A stretch of 64,000 nucleotides of DNA from Planctomycetaceae bacterium (GTDB taxonomy: Bacteria > Planctomycetota > Planctomycetia > Planctomycetales > Planctomycetaceae), in NCBI GenBank assembly GCA_020850695.1, contig JADZEF010000094.1:42891-106890 (forward strand), written 5' to 3'. The position numbers and the translations under genes were made by a program. Below, in pieces: positions 1 through 9,003 of this stretch (its first letter is position 1; every line of letters starts with the position of its first letter). Under the pieces are notes generated by a model, which worked only from the letters and a program-made list of their open reading frames with translations, was not told the origin of the DNA and made no database searches.

Positions 1-165
1 CGCCGTCGGCACGATTCGGGACGGCCAGCACCACTGCACCATTTCGACGCGTTCGACCATGGCGGCGTAACAGCCGAAATACAGGACGACCACCAACATG
101 AATCCGATGGCGCCGGTGAGAGGGCCGACTGGCATACGCTTCATCTCGACGACGGAATCCGACAT
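1..165 (-). CDS. Partial small membrane protein (3' end outside window)
   Basis: An open frame runs leftward from an ATG at 165 and leaves the window after 55 codons without a stop. The visible N-terminus has a short charged segment with several Met residues, then one hydrophobic segment at about residues 14-35, followed by a Val/Glu/Trp-rich stretch. This looks like a single-pass or N-terminally anchored membrane protein. It is divergent from the gene starting at 328, so about 160 bases between them should hold both promoters. I do not recognise a family, and the rest of the gene lies to the left of the window. The frame is inferred only from codon continuity and the hydrophobic segment. Confidence 0.5.
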   Translation of the reverse strand, partial: MSDSVVEMKRMPVGPLTGAIGFMLVVVLYFGCYAAMVERVEMVQWCWPSRIVPTA

Positions 166-327
166 GGCAGGCTTCTCGCGCGACGTAGTCGACCAGAACC
201 GAACTTCGTCGCGGCGCAGTTTATCCCGAATCTCGGTATCATGCGTCGCCAAATCGGTTCTCAAGAAACGGCGTCCCCGCACACGATCCTCCGCGCGATT
301 TCGAGCCCCTCACCCGGAAAATGCATC

Positions 328-1911
328 ATGCTGATTGGCTACGTGAGCGACGAACGGTACGTGGTTCTCAACGATGTCCAGCTCGAGTTCGTCAACCCGC
401 AGGGTTCGTGGGAGGCCCGCTCGCGGGCGACCGGCTCGGTCTACGCCGATATCCCTCCCGGGCGCTACACCGTCACCCTCGCCCATCGCGGATATGGCTT
501 CAAGCGGACCGAGCTCGACATCTTCCCCGGCATGCCCCCGCACCAGTTCCGTCTGCTGAAAGACGGCCTGCTGGGCTACGCCTGGCCCAAGTGGGTGAAG
601 TCCGGCGAAAAGGCCGAGTTCCGCGTCCACTCGGATGAGCAGTACAAGCTCTCGCTCTGGCGATACGGCTGGAAGAAAGAACTGGTCATGCCGATCGGCT
701 GGTTCGACGAGCACGGCCCGCGAGCCACCGTGCAACTCACCCCCGATGGCGACTACACGCAAACGGGCGTCACTTGGAACAAGTACGGATACAGCAGCCC
801 TCACCACAAGCAGTATGTCGTCGCCCCCGAGCGCAGCGGGCTGTACTACTTCCATGCGAAGGGGGAGTCTGGAAGGTTCTTCTCGTTTCCTTGGATTGTC
901 GCGCCCGCTACGCCGCAATCGGCAATTGCGGTGCTGGCGTCGAACATCTCGTGGAACGCCTACAACAACTTTGGCGGCCGCTCGAACTACATCCACCCGG
1001 ACAAGCTTCCGCCGGCGCCGGCCGCCAACGCCCGGCTCGAACTGAAGCGGTATACCGATCCCGAGCATCTCAACTACGACACGGCCGACTACGCCCCGCT
1101 CAGTTTCGACCGCCCTGAACCGATCCTGCACATCCCGGAAGACGAAGAGCCCCTCAGCCCGATCGAAGGCCGCGCCCCCTGCCATCTCGCCCCGGCCGAG
1201 TGGCGGCTCCTCGCCTGGATGGAGCGCGAAGGCTTCGACTACGACTACTACGCCGAAACGCAGCTCCACTTCGGCACGCTCAACCTCGACCACTACAAGG
1301 TGCTGGTGACGGCTGTGCACCCCGAGTACTGGTCGAGCGAGATGTACTACAAGCTCAAGGACTGGGTCTTCAAGAAGGGGGGACGGCTAGTCTACCTCGG
1401 CGGCAACGGGCTCAACTGCGACGTCGAGTTCCTCGACGAACAGACTTGCATCTACCGCAACGAGGACAACCGCCGGCTCCGCGATCCGAAGTGGGAAAGC
1501 CGCTTCCACCTGCGGCAGGAATCCGAGGCCAACCTGCTCGGGGTCGTCTACGATGCCCGGGGGATCATGACGGCGGCCCCCTACCAGGTGATCGAGCCGG
1601 GGCACTGGGTGTTCGCCGGGACCGGCCTCAAGAAGGGAGACATTTTCGGCCGCGAGAGCCAGCACCAGCGGATCCCGGGCGGGGCGAGCGGTCACGAGAC
1701 CGACAAGATCTCCCCCAGTTCGCCGAAGAACGTGCAGCTCCTTGCCCAGGGCCTCAACGGTGACGGAGGCGGCGCCGACATGGTGGTGCACGAGCCGGGG
1801 AACGGCGCGTCGGTCTTCTCCGCCGGCTCGATCAACTGGGTCAGCTCGCTCCTGGTCGACTCGGCCGTCAGCCGCATCACGGCCAACGTCCTGCGGAAGT
1901 TCTCGAGCTGA
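328..1911 (+). CDS. N,N-dimethylformamidase large-subunit-like protein
   Basis: The 527-residue product resembles the C-terminal domain family of the N,N-dimethylformamidase beta subunit. It has a beta-rich N-terminal part (about 1-200), then a class-I-glutamine-amidotransferase-like segment. In this family that segment carries motifs like those seen here, with SNISWNAYNNFGG near residue 215 and FDYDYYAE near 308, followed by a beta-alpha region around GGRLVYLGGNG. In the characterised amidase it cleaves a formamide bond in a complex with a small alpha subunit. No small-subunit gene is next to it, so the substrate is unknown. The ATG at 328 is preferred because homologous sequence begins there; an upstream in-frame ATG at 241 would add 29 atypical residues. 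No signal peptide is visible, which suggests the cytoplasm. The gene stands alone between a divergent gene and a repeat element. Confidence 0.7.
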   Translation: MLIGYVSDERYVVLNDVQLEFVNPQGSWEARSRATGSVYADIPPGRYTVTLAHRGYGFKRTELDIFPGMPPHQFRLLKDGLLGYAWPKWVKSGEKAEFRVHSDEQYKLSLWRYGWKKELVMPIGWFDEHGPRATVQLTPDGDYTQTGVTWNKYGYSSPHHKQYVVAPERSGLYYFHAKGESGRFFSFPWIVAPATPQSAIAVLASNISWNAYNNFGGRSNYIHPDKLPPAPAANARLELKRYTDPEHLNYDTADYAPLSFDRPEPILHIPEDEEPLSPIEGRAPCHLAPAEWRLLAWMEREGFDYDYYAETQLHFGTLNLDHYKVLVTAVHPEYWSSEMYYKLKDWVFKKGGRLVYLGGNGLNCDVEFLDEQTCIYRNEDNRRLRDPKWESRFHLRQESEANLLGVVYDARGIMTAAPYQVIEPGHWVFAGTGLKKGDIFGRESQHQRIPGGASGHETDKISPSSPKNVQLLAQGLNGDGGGADMVVHEPGNGASVFSAGSINWVSSLLVDSAVSRITANVLRKFSS

Positions 1912-1936
1912 GTATCCCGCAAAAGGCGAAAGCGAT

Positions 1937-2056
1937 TTAACGCAAAGGCGCGAAGGTCGCAAAGAGTCGCAAGGAAAGAAGGGCCGGTTCGCGGTCATGC
2001 CAGCTCAACATGGCTTTCCTTTGCGTTTCTTTGCGCCCCTTGCGCCTTTGCGTTGA
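1937..2056. repeat. Inverted pair of short tandem words (CGCAAAGG type)
   Basis: The left arm (1937-1978) is built of degenerate words such as CGCAAAGG, CGCGAAGG and TCGCAAAG. The right arm (2014-2056) is its imperfect reverse complement, so the transcript or single strand could form a long hairpin with a loop of about 35 bases. The rest of the 1912-2252 gap holds nothing coding that I can support. Such arms of GCAAAGG words are common between genes in planctomycete genomes. This may also act as a transcription barrier after the gene ending at 1911, but there is no T-run. Confidence 0.75.
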
Positions 2057-2252
2057 GTGCCTTTTTCTTCCGACTTTGGTCACAGTTTCAAAGCCAATCT
2101 CCTCATCTCCGCTACGATCCTTACAGATCGCCCTGCTTTGTTGCCTTCGCGCATCCGGATCTTCGGCGTGTTGCCAAAACGCAACGTATGTTGCTTTCAG
2201 GCAGCATTCGAATGCGGCCCCAATACTCGCCCTTCGAGCCGGAGTTCCGAAG

Positions 2253-2759
2253 ATGACGCTTCGCGTGCAGGATCTGATGTCTTGGCATCCCACCGCCGTC
2301 CCCACGACGGCGACGATCGACGAAGGGGTGTCCGTCATGCTTCGCGATGAGGCCCCCGAGATCTACGTCGTCCATGGCGACGGCCAGCTCGCGGGCGTCG
2401 TCCCTGACTATGCCTTCCTCAAGGCCCGCGTCATGCAGTCGCCGGGCAACATGGCCATTACCACCATCATGAGCTGCAGCGTCGCGTCCGTGACCCCCGA
2501 CCTGACGGTCGGCGAGATCCTCCCGCTGTTCCGCGAAGGCCGTTTCGCCCGTGTCGCCGTCGAAGAGCGGGGCCGCCTCGTCGGACAAATCAGCCGCAGC
2601 GAAGTCCTGCGGATCCTCGTCGTCGCCGACCAGTTGGGACTGGATCTGGGGCAACTCGGCGAAGTTGACACCCGAGTGCCGAAGGTTGCCGTCCCGGCTC
2701 CGCGGTTCCTGTCGCGTCGCGTTCGGACGGAGGCGAGAGCCGAGACTGTGGGTCAGTAA
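2253..2759 (+). CDS. Two-CBS-domain protein
   Basis: The 168-residue protein consists of two CBS repeats, roughly residues 6-65 (MSWHPTAVPTTATI start) and 72-130 (IMSCSVASVTPDLTVGEIL start), then a basic Pro/Arg-rich tail. CBS pairs (Bateman modules) bind adenosyl nucleotides and usually regulate a partner enzyme or channel; here no catalytic domain is attached, so it is probably a stand-alone sensor. The ATG at 2253 is chosen because GGAG at 2241-2244 lies eight bases upstream and the first CBS motif follows at once. The open frame continues upstream to 2010 but only through the repeat element. The partner cannot be inferred from the neighbours. Confidence 0.8.
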   Translation: MTLRVQDLMSWHPTAVPTTATIDEGVSVMLRDEAPEIYVVHGDGQLAGVVPDYAFLKARVMQSPGNMAITTIMSCSVASVTPDLTVGEILPLFREGRFARVAVEERGRLVGQISRSEVLRILVVADQLGLDLGQLGEVDTRVPKVAVPAPRFLSRRVRTEARAETVGQ

Positions 2760-3063
2760 GCGAATATCCGGTGCGAGCCTCCGCAACTCGGGCTGCCCGA
2801 GTCCCGCCTCGGGAAGTCCGGACGACGACGCGAACCATGCGTCATCGCCGCCGCCCGACACCACCCGACTTCCCCAAAAATTCGCGAAATCCGCTACGGT
2901 TTGGGACGATTCATCCCGGTGTTGGCCTATTCGTACCATCCGGTCAGTCTTATGATTGACGCGGCAGGTTGCTCGCGGAGGTTCGCAGCCTGCCGGCAGG
3001 AGACTCGCAGGATTGAGTCCATCTGCCCCGCTCCCTCGCATGCGATCGGAGTGCAGGTCGGGA
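2760..3063. other. Noncoding gap
   Basis: About 300 bases with no convincing gene on either strand. The GC content falls around 2870-2955, in a stretch with AAAAATTC and TATGATT. This is the likely promoter zone for the gene starting near 3064. A short imperfect palindrome (GCCTGCCGGCAGG) lies near 2987. Confidence 0.5.
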
Positions 3064-3405
3064 ATGATAGCGATGTATAAGCGTGGTGAACCTGTCATTT
3101 ACCGTGTCACCAAGGCCAGCGTGAAGCCGGGGCCTCGGGCACATCATGTTGCTCCCGCCCCCCAGGGTGAGCTTTACAGCTACCTCATCGACAAGTTCTG
3201 GGTCGTGGCCGAAGTCCTTGACGGCGGCCGTCTTCTTCTGAGGACGCGCCGCGGCAAGGAGCACGTGATCTCGCAGGACGATCCGAACCTGCGGACCGCC
3301 CGCTGGTGGGAGCGGCTCCTTTATCGCGGCCGGTTCCCCCAGTCCCTCGCTTCGGTGACGAACGACGACAGCGTGCTGCGTCCCAAGCATAGGGCAACGG
3401 GCTGA
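3064..3405 (+). CDS. Conserved planctomycete-type hypothetical protein
   Basis: The 113-residue product starts MIAMYKRGEPVIYRVTKAS and contains a Tyr/Trp-rich beta-looking centre (YLIDKFWVVAEV), then an RTRRGKEH segment and a C-terminal basic region. From memory it matches a small, widely shared planctomycete family of unknown function; no catalytic motif is visible. Two starts are possible, ATG 3064 and ATG 3073. The latter has GGA nine to ten bases upstream and begins at MYKRGEP. It sits 21 bases before the leucine-rich-repeat gene, so the two may be cotranscribed. Confidence 0.65.
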   Translation: MIAMYKRGEPVIYRVTKASVKPGPRAHHVAPAPQGELYSYLIDKFWVVAEVLDGGRLLLRTRRGKEHVISQDDPNLRTARWWERLLYRGRFPQSLASVTNDDSVLRPKHRATG

Positions 3406-3426
3406 GCCATCTGCGGGGGCGTTCCG

Positions 3427-4161
3427 ATGGAATCGACCTCAACCAACCCGCAGGGTTCGCGCCGCCGCTGTCCCGTCTGCCGCAACCTCGTGAGGGCGTC
3501 CCCGTCATTCGCGGGCGACGCCCTTTGCCCGCGCTGCGGGAGCCTGATGTGGCTCCCCCAGCCTCCTTCGCTTTCGGCTCACGTGCGGAGACAGCTGGAA
3601 GCCCTCGGGGCCGTCATCCGCTTCGATCCCGATTTCGAGTCGTGGGAAGTTGACCTTCGCGGCGCTCCTGTCACTCGTGACGACCTGGCGTTCCTGCGCG
3701 ACATGCGTCCGGTGACCGAACTGCTCCTGAACGGCACGCCGGTGGACGACGCGGCGGCGGTGCCGATTGCCGATCTCCGCGAACTCGAAGTTCTCGATCT
3801 CGCACAAACCCGCTTGACCGACCGCGGTGTCGCCGCACTCGCGCCCTTGTGGCGGCTCGATGTCCTCTCGCTAGCCGAGACGGCCATCACCGAGGACGGG
3901 ATCCGTCTGCTGACGGAACATGTTCGGCTCTGGAGCCTCGACCTATCAGGAACCGCCATTCGTGGATTCGGCCTCGAAGACCTGCGGCGATCCACACTGG
4001 AAGATCTCATCCTCGACGACACACTCATCGACGATTCCACGGTCAACCTGCTTGCCAGTTTCCATCGTCTGGAAACCCTCTCCGTGCGGCGGACACGCCT
4101 CACTCCGGACGGCGTCAACCAATTGCGAGAAGCACTCCCCGCGTGCAGAATAAGCCATTAG
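3427..4161 (+). CDS. Zinc-ribbon leucine-rich-repeat protein
   Basis: The 244-residue protein opens with a zinc ribbon: C15-x2-C18 (CPVC) and C34-x2-C37 (CPRC). From about residue 70 to the end it has tandem leucine-rich repeats of the bacterial type (VTELLLNGTPVDDAA, LEVLDLAQTRLTDRGVAAL, LDVLSLAETAITEDGIRLL, LWSLDLSGTAIRG, LETLSVRRTRLTPDGV). Each is about 23-25 residues with the LxxLxLxxTxITDxG pattern. Such repeats form curved binding surfaces; no catalytic domain is attached and no signal peptide is seen, so a cytoplasmic binding role is likely. It lies just after a small conserved gene and 83 bases before a toxin-antitoxin pair. The partner is unknown. Confidence 0.8.
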   Translation: MESTSTNPQGSRRRCPVCRNLVRASPSFAGDALCPRCGSLMWLPQPPSLSAHVRRQLEALGAVIRFDPDFESWEVDLRGAPVTRDDLAFLRDMRPVTELLLNGTPVDDAAAVPIADLRELEVLDLAQTRLTDRGVAALAPLWRLDVLSLAETAITEDGIRLLTEHVRLWSLDLSGTAIRGFGLEDLRRSTLEDLILDDTLIDDSTVNLLASFHRLETLSVRRTRLTPDGVNQLREALPACRISH

Positions 4162-4244
4162 GCAGTTCCGCATGTTCAAGCAGCTTCATGGACGTTTCCC
4201 GCCCGTTTGAGACGAGCCTCATCCGTCATGCCAGGAAAGACGAC

Positions 4245-4493
4245 ATGACCGTCACCGTCGAACTCACTCCGCAACAGCAGACTGAATTGGAGCGACTCGC
4301 CGCGAGCAGCGGCGTCACGATTTCAGAGTTCGTTCGCGGGCTTGTCGAGGACCAGCTTCAAGGGGACGAGGGAACAGCGGCATGGCACGACCTGCCATAC
4401 CACCAGTGGCGAGAGAATTTCCGGGCGTGGCTTTCGAGTCAGCAGTCCCGCAATCCGAATGTCGACGATAGTCGTGAAAGCATCTACGACTGA
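4245..4493 (+). CDS. Putative antitoxin of a PIN-type toxin-antitoxin pair
   Basis: This is an 82-residue protein. Its first 40 residues (MTVTVELTPQQQTELERLAA, then SGVTISEFVRGLVEDQL) resemble a ribbon-helix-helix DNA-binding antitoxin: a short beta strand followed by two helices. The C-terminal half is Trp/Asp-rich and probably wraps the toxin. A ribosome-binding site AGGAAAGA ends four bases before the ATG. The stop codon overlaps the start of the downstream PIN gene by one base (TGATG), which implies translational coupling. By analogy with VapBC-like modules it would neutralise the nuclease and repress its own promoter. Confidence 0.75.
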   Translation: MTVTVELTPQQQTELERLAASSGVTISEFVRGLVEDQLQGDEGTAAWHDLPYHQWRENFRAWLSSQQSRNPNVDDSRESIYD

Positions 4494-4963
4494 TGCAAAT
4501 CCTTCTGGACACCAACATCCTGCTGCGACTTGCAGAAACTGGCCATCCCCATTTCTCCCAGACTTCAGCAGCGGTTGAGACACTGACGCAGCGGAGACAC
4601 GAACTGCTGATCGTCCCTCAGGTTTTGTGCGAGTTCTGGGTCGTGGCAACGCGACCGGTTGAAAGCAATGGTCTCGGGATGTCCCCCGCCGAAGCGAGAC
4701 GAGAACTTGACGCCTTCAAAAGTCTTTTCCGGTTGCTCAGGGACGAGCGAAGAGTCTTCGCCGTGTGGGAGCAACTGGTGACGACCCTCGATGTCAAAGG
4801 GAAGCAGGCACATGACGCCCGGTTGGTGGCGGCCATGACCCGCTTCTCAATTCCGCATCTGTTGACTCACAACTATCGCGATTTCCTGCGATACTTGTCG
4901 ATCACCGCTCACTCGCCCGCCGACGTTCTCAACGGGTCATTCCCGGTTGAAGAATCCCTCTGA
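4493..4963 (+). CDS. PIN-domain ribonuclease toxin (VapC-like)
   Basis: The 156-residue product has the PIN-domain acidic quartet: D6 in ILLDTNILLRL, E47 in VLCEFWVV, D108 in KQAHDARLVA, and a late D130 in THNYRD. Length and motif order match VapC-type toxins, which are Mg-dependent endoribonucleases acting on tRNA or other RNA. The gene overlaps the antitoxin stop codon by one base. The four acidic residues are intact, so it is predicted active; the target RNA cannot be told from sequence. Confidence 0.85.
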   Translation: MQILLDTNILLRLAETGHPHFSQTSAAVETLTQRRHELLIVPQVLCEFWVVATRPVESNGLGMSPAEARRELDAFKSLFRLLRDERRVFAVWEQLVTTLDVKGKQAHDARLVAAMTRFSIPHLLTHNYRDFLRYLSITAHSPADVLNGSFPVEESL

Positions 4964-4998
4964 TCGATACTTGAATCCTGCATCCCGGGGATCGTCTC

Positions 4999-7098
4999 AT
5001 GTTGCGTCCTGTTCTCGCGGTGGCAGCCTTTGGACTGCTGCTGGCTCACGTCTCATCGTCGGCCCACGCGCAGACTTCCTACCCGATGCTCATGAGCATC
5101 AAGCCGGTGGCGGCTCAGGTGGGGACGGCGTCCGAGCATGAGATTCATTCGCGCTACGACATGTTCGGCGCGTACAAGGTCATGGTCACCGGCGAAGGGG
5201 TGACGGGCGAGGTGACGACCCCCATGACGGTGAAGCCGGGCGAGAAGAAGCCCGTTCTCACCAAGATCATGGTGAAGTTCACCGTCACGCCCGAGGCGCT
5301 GCCCGGCGTGCGGGACGTGAAGATCGCCACGCCGAACGGTGTCAGCACGGTGGCCCAGCTGGTCATTGCGGGCGATCCCATCGTGTCCGAAGCCGCGATG
5401 AACGACACGCTCGACAAGGCCCAGGTCATCCCGGTTCCCGCCACCCTGTGCGGGTGCATCGAGAAGGCCGAGGACGTCGACTTCTTCAAGTTCAAGGTCG
5501 AGGCGGGGACGGCCCTCAGCTTCCACGTCCGTTCGCAGCGACTGCAGAACCGCATTCATGACCTGCAAACTCACTCCGATCCGCTGATGACGATTCGCAC
5601 CGCGACCGGTTCGACGCTTGCCCAGTCGGACAACGTCTACGCGGGCGACCCCTTCCTCAACCACAAGTTCGAGCAGGCGGGGGAGTACATCCTCGAAGTC
5701 CGCGATGTGCGGTACCAGGGGAACATCTATTGGGAGTACAGCGTCGAAATTTCGAACCGCCCGTTCGTGGCAAGCGTCTTTCCGATGGGCGTGACCCGCG
5801 GCCAGGAGACGAAACTGCGGATGATCGGCTATCAGCTTCCGGCCGATCCGATGGCCTCGCTGACGTTGCCGATGGAGACGAAGCCCGGGCCGCAGACGAT
5901 CAAGCTGCCGATGGGAAGCGGAACCGCCGCGGTGCCGGTCGTTGTCAGTGACCATCCGCAGGTGATCGAAGCGGACGGGGACAACAACACGGTCGAAAAG
6001 GGGCAGCTCGTCACCATCCCGTGCGGAATCAACGGCCGGATCGAGACCGACAGCGACGTCGACTACTACACCTTCGAAGCGAAGAAGGGTGAGTTGGTCG
6101 CGGTCGAGGTCATCGCCCGTCGGCAGGGTTCGCCGCTGGACCCGACGGTGCGGATCACAAATGACAAGAACGGCACGTTCGCGGAGAACGACGACGGCCG
6201 CTTCGGCCGGCTGACGCTTCCCGACTCGTGGATCGAAACCTGGACCTGTCCGGCGGACGGCAAGTACGCAGTCGAAATCCGCGACCTGCATCTGCGCGGC
6301 GGCGACGGTTTCGTCTATTACATCAAGGTGACGCGTCCCGAACCCTACTTCCTGCTCGAGACCGACACCGACAAAACGCTCATCACTCCGGGCACCTGCG
6401 CCCCGTTGTTCGTCCGCGTCACCCGCAAGAATGGCTTCACGGGCGAAGTGCAACTGAAGGTCGACGGCCTGCCTCCGGGCGTCACCGCGACGTGCGGGCG
6501 CATTCTTGCCGGGAAGAGCATCGATGGCTGCATCGTCCTCGAGGCGGCCCCCGACGCCCCGCAAGGCGCCGTCAATATCACGGTGAGCGGGACGGGCACG
6601 CACAAGGTCGCCGAAGACAAGACGGTCGAACTCTCGGCCGTGGCCAACGCGCTCCAGGAGATTTACATGCCGGGGGGCGGCCGCGCCCACTACCCCGTCG
6701 AAGACTGCACGCTGTCGGTCGGCGCGCCGGGGGACATCCGCAAGCTGACCCTCAGCAGCTACGAAATCAATCTGAAGCCGGGGGAGTCGCAGGCGATCGA
6801 TGTGACGATCGAACGCGCTCCCGAGTACACCCAGAACATCACGCTCGACGTTGTCTACCAGCACCTGGGGTCGATTTTCGGCAATTCCCTTCCCGAAGGA
6901 GTGACCATCGACGGAAAGCAGAGCAAAACGCTCCTCACGGGAAAGGAATCGACGGCGAAAATTGTCTTCACGGCTGCGAAGGAAGCCCCGCCGGTCGAAA
7001 AGCAGCAGATCTGCATGATGGCCCACATCTCGCTCAACTTCGTCATGAAAGCGACCTATGGCAGCAAGCCGCTCCTGGTGACGGTGCAGAAGCCGTGA
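4999..7098 (+). CDS. Secreted PPC-domain (pre-peptidase C-terminal-like) protein
   Basis: The 699-residue protein begins with a clear signal peptide (hydrophobic core at residues 5-18, cleavage near AHA|QT at 24-26). Two PPC-like beta domains follow: DVDFFKFKVEAGTALSFHV near 160 and DVDYYTFEAKKGELVAVEV near 355, each ending in a GEYILEVRD or GKYAVEIRD strand. Towards the C-terminus are Ig-like or NEW3-like strands (GFTGEVQLKVDGLPPGV). Proteins of this type are abundant in planctomycetes and are thought to act in the periplasm or on the surface; no protease domain is present here. The ATG at 4999 directly precedes the signal peptide. The gene follows the toxin-antitoxin pair by 35 bases but is probably separately transcribed. 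Confidence 0.8.
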   Translation: MLRPVLAVAAFGLLLAHVSSSAHAQTSYPMLMSIKPVAAQVGTASEHEIHSRYDMFGAYKVMVTGEGVTGEVTTPMTVKPGEKKPVLTKIMVKFTVTPEALPGVRDVKIATPNGVSTVAQLVIAGDPIVSEAAMNDTLDKAQVIPVPATLCGCIEKAEDVDFFKFKVEAGTALSFHVRSQRLQNRIHDLQTHSDPLMTIRTATGSTLAQSDNVYAGDPFLNHKFEQAGEYILEVRDVRYQGNIYWEYSVEISNRPFVASVFPMGVTRGQETKLRMIGYQLPADPMASLTLPMETKPGPQTIKLPMGSGTAAVPVVVSDHPQVIEADGDNNTVEKGQLVTIPCGINGRIETDSDVDYYTFEAKKGELVAVEVIARRQGSPLDPTVRITNDKNGTFAENDDGRFGRLTLPDSWIETWTCPADGKYAVEIRDLHLRGGDGFVYYIKVTRPEPYFLLETDTDKTLITPGTCAPLFVRVTRKNGFTGEVQLKVDGLPPGVTATCGRILAGKSIDGCIVLEAAPDAPQGAVNITVSGTGTHKVAEDKTVELSAVANALQEIYMPGGGRAHYPVEDCTLSVGAPGDIRKLTLSSYEINLKPGESQAIDVTIERAPEYTQNITLDVVYQHLGSIFGNSLPEGVTIDGKQSKTLLTGKESTAKIVFTAAKEAPPVEKQQICMMAHISLNFVMKATYGSKPLLVTVQKP

Positions 7099-7407
7099 GT
7101 CGAGGATGGGGGGCGGAGCGAGGGGGAGATGGGGGGACAGAGGCTGGGTTTGCCATGCACTCCGTCTTTGACGGGAAGCTCTGAATCGTCCACCGGGTCG
7201 ACAACGCCCGCTCCTGGCCAGCTCTGGACTTCCTGAGATTCGCATGGTATCTCCATCAAGTCGGTGACGGACGAACGATCAGCGTTCGTGGTCCGGTTCT
7301 CGGACGTCGCCGGATGGCTTCCCTCAGCGCACGACGGCGCAGAGACACTCCCCTCACGGGAACGGCACGGACGTCGTCAATCCTCGTTTCCTCCCCGGCC
7401 GGCTCCG
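7099..7407. other. Noncoding gap
   Basis: About 310 bases with no supportable gene. The first 40 bases are very G-rich (GATGGGGGGCGGAGCGAGGG) and purine-biased. The reading frame of the acyltransferase extends into the gap from 7264, but homology begins only after 7408. No terminator hairpin with a T-run was found. Confidence 0.5.
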
Positions 7408-8607
7408 ATGGCTGACCCTGCGGTCTCGGTCGATTCTCCTGCGTTGGCGCGCCCCGCGGCTCGGTTCGCTTTCCTCGACGGTTTGCGGGCGATCGGAGCG
7501 CTGGGCGTCGCGGCGTATCACATCGAACGGTACGACCCGCTGGCCACCGCCGCCCGCCGCATCGTGCCGGAATGGCTGCAGGCCATCCCACAGCACGGTT
7601 GGATGGGGGTGCAGGTTTTTTTTGTCATCAGCGGGTTCATCATCGCCCACAGCCTGCGGAACGTGCGGATCGACTGGAAGTCGGGCCCATTGTTCGTGCT
7701 GCGGCGGTACCTGCGGCTCAGTCCGCCGTACTGGGTGACCATCGTCTTCGTCACGGCCCTGACCATCGACGCGGTCAAGCAGCTCGACGATAACTCCCTC
7801 GGCCCCATTCCGAGTCCGGGCGTCTACCTCTCCCATCTCCTCTACTTTCAAGAGATCGTCGGCGACGAAAACATCTCGACCGGCTTCTGGATGCTGTGCA
7901 TCGAGATGCAGTTCTACGCTCTCTATGCCCTGCTCCTCTGGGCCGCTCAGCGGCTCTCGGGCGTCGGAACGATTCCGAAAGCCTGGCCGATGATTCTCTG
8001 CTTCTGGCTGCCGGGCCTGATGCTGCTCTACTGCTATCACCCCAACCCGTTCGTCGAAACGCTGATGCCCGACATCGAACATTCGGTGTGGGCCCCGTAC
8101 TTCTTCGGGATCATCGCATTCGGCATCGTGACCTACGCGGTCCTCGAACGCTGGATGCCCGAATGGACCTTCTGGTCCTATGCGGCGATGATGCTCGCCC
8201 GGCTCGTGATCGAGACGGCGAAGTATCAGACCTTCAGCAAAGAGATCTGCGTGGGGCTGCTGGCGGGACTGGCGATCTACGCCTGCACGAAGGCGAACGC
8301 CATGCACCGCTGGCTGAATGTCCGCTGGCTGCAGCACATCGGCCGGATTTCCTACAGTCTCTTCCTCATTCACTACGGGGTGAGCTGGATTGTCAAAGTG
8401 ATGGGGCGCGAGATCACCGGCGACAACCCGGTCGCCGCGGTCGCGTGGCTCGTCCTCTCGCTCGGCCTGAGCCTGATCGCCGCCCACTTCCTTTGCCTGA
8501 CCGTCGAAGAGCCCAGCGCTCGCTTCGCCCGCCGTTTCGGAGAAGGGAAGCCACAGTCGGCCGGCGCAGCCGCACCTCGGATCGGCGAAGCGGCCGCCAC
8601 GCGATGA
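7408..8607 (+). CDS. Acyltransferase family 3 membrane protein
   Basis: The 399-residue protein is a polytopic acyltransferase of the OafA/YrhL family. It begins with the family signature FAFLDGLRAIGALGVAAYH, with the candidate catalytic H38. The next membrane segment carries VQVFFVISGFIIAHSLR, then R-rich loops, and about ten hydrophobic helices follow to the C-terminus. These enzymes transfer acetyl or other acyl groups from cytoplasmic acyl-CoA to sugars of the envelope or of exported glycans. The ATG at 7408 is preferred over upstream in-frame codons because the conserved domain starts 20 residues later, although no strong ribosome-binding site is seen. Nothing in the neighbourhood identifies its substrate. 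Confidence 0.85.
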   Translation: MADPAVSVDSPALARPAARFAFLDGLRAIGALGVAAYHIERYDPLATAARRIVPEWLQAIPQHGWMGVQVFFVISGFIIAHSLRNVRIDWKSGPLFVLRRYLRLSPPYWVTIVFVTALTIDAVKQLDDNSLGPIPSPGVYLSHLLYFQEIVGDENISTGFWMLCIEMQFYALYALLLWAAQRLSGVGTIPKAWPMILCFWLPGLMLLYCYHPNPFVETLMPDIEHSVWAPYFFGIIAFGIVTYAVLERWMPEWTFWSYAAMMLARLVIETAKYQTFSKEICVGLLAGLAIYACTKANAMHRWLNVRWLQHIGRISYSLFLIHYGVSWIVKVMGREITGDNPVAAVAWLVLSLGLSLIAAHFLCLTVEEPSARFARRFGEGKPQSAGAAAPRIGEAAATR

Positions 8608-8697
8608 CGACTCGACATCGTCGATGCATCGCGCGCGGAGAGTTACCGGCCTCTCTCGAATCACCCGTTGCGCGCACTCCGAACGTCCGGCGACGGT

Positions 8698-9003
8698 TCA
8701 AAGCGTGTCGAGGAAACCGGACATTTCCGACTGAGCATGCTGGTCGCCGACCTTCGCTGCCACATCGATTCCGGTCGTTAGCACGGCTCGGGCTTCCTCG
8801 ACCGCTCCCGTCTTCGCCAGCGACTGGCCCAGCTGGAAATATCCGGCGACATGGTTCGCGTCGATCTCCAGCAACCGACGGAACTGAGCGATCGCGTCGT
8901 CCGACCGTCCTTCCGATTCGAGCGCCATCGCCAGGGCGTAGTTGAGGAAGGGATCCTGTGGATCGTCCTTCAGCATCCGCTCGACCTGTTCACGCTTCGG
9001 CAT
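8698..9003 (-). CDS. Small TPR protein
   Basis: The 101-residue protein consists of two to three tetratricopeptide helices: DPFLNYALAMALESEGRSDD, then AGYFQLGQSLAKTGAVEEAR with the W/L-G-Y-A-like spacing of TPRs. The ATG at 9003 is chosen because GAGGAA lies just upstream and the homologous part starts with MPKREQVERML; the frame extends further upstream without sense. TPRs mediate protein contacts and no other domain is present. It converges on the acyltransferase gene and diverges from the protease gene. Confidence 0.75.
   Translation of the reverse strand: MPKREQVERMLKDDPQDPFLNYALAMALESEGRSDDAIAQFRRLLEIDANHVAGYFQLGQSLAKTGAVEEARAVLTTGIDVAAKVGDQHAQSEMSGFLDTL

Noticed and set aside
5053..7245. 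A long open frame on the minus strand opposite the PPC protein
   Set aside because: Its product is rich in Arg, Asp, His and Val with no domain or signal pattern and is the mirror of a codon-biased gene. High GC makes such shadows common. The same holds for minus-strand frames opposite the helicase (16657-18543) and the dehydratase (37884-39980).
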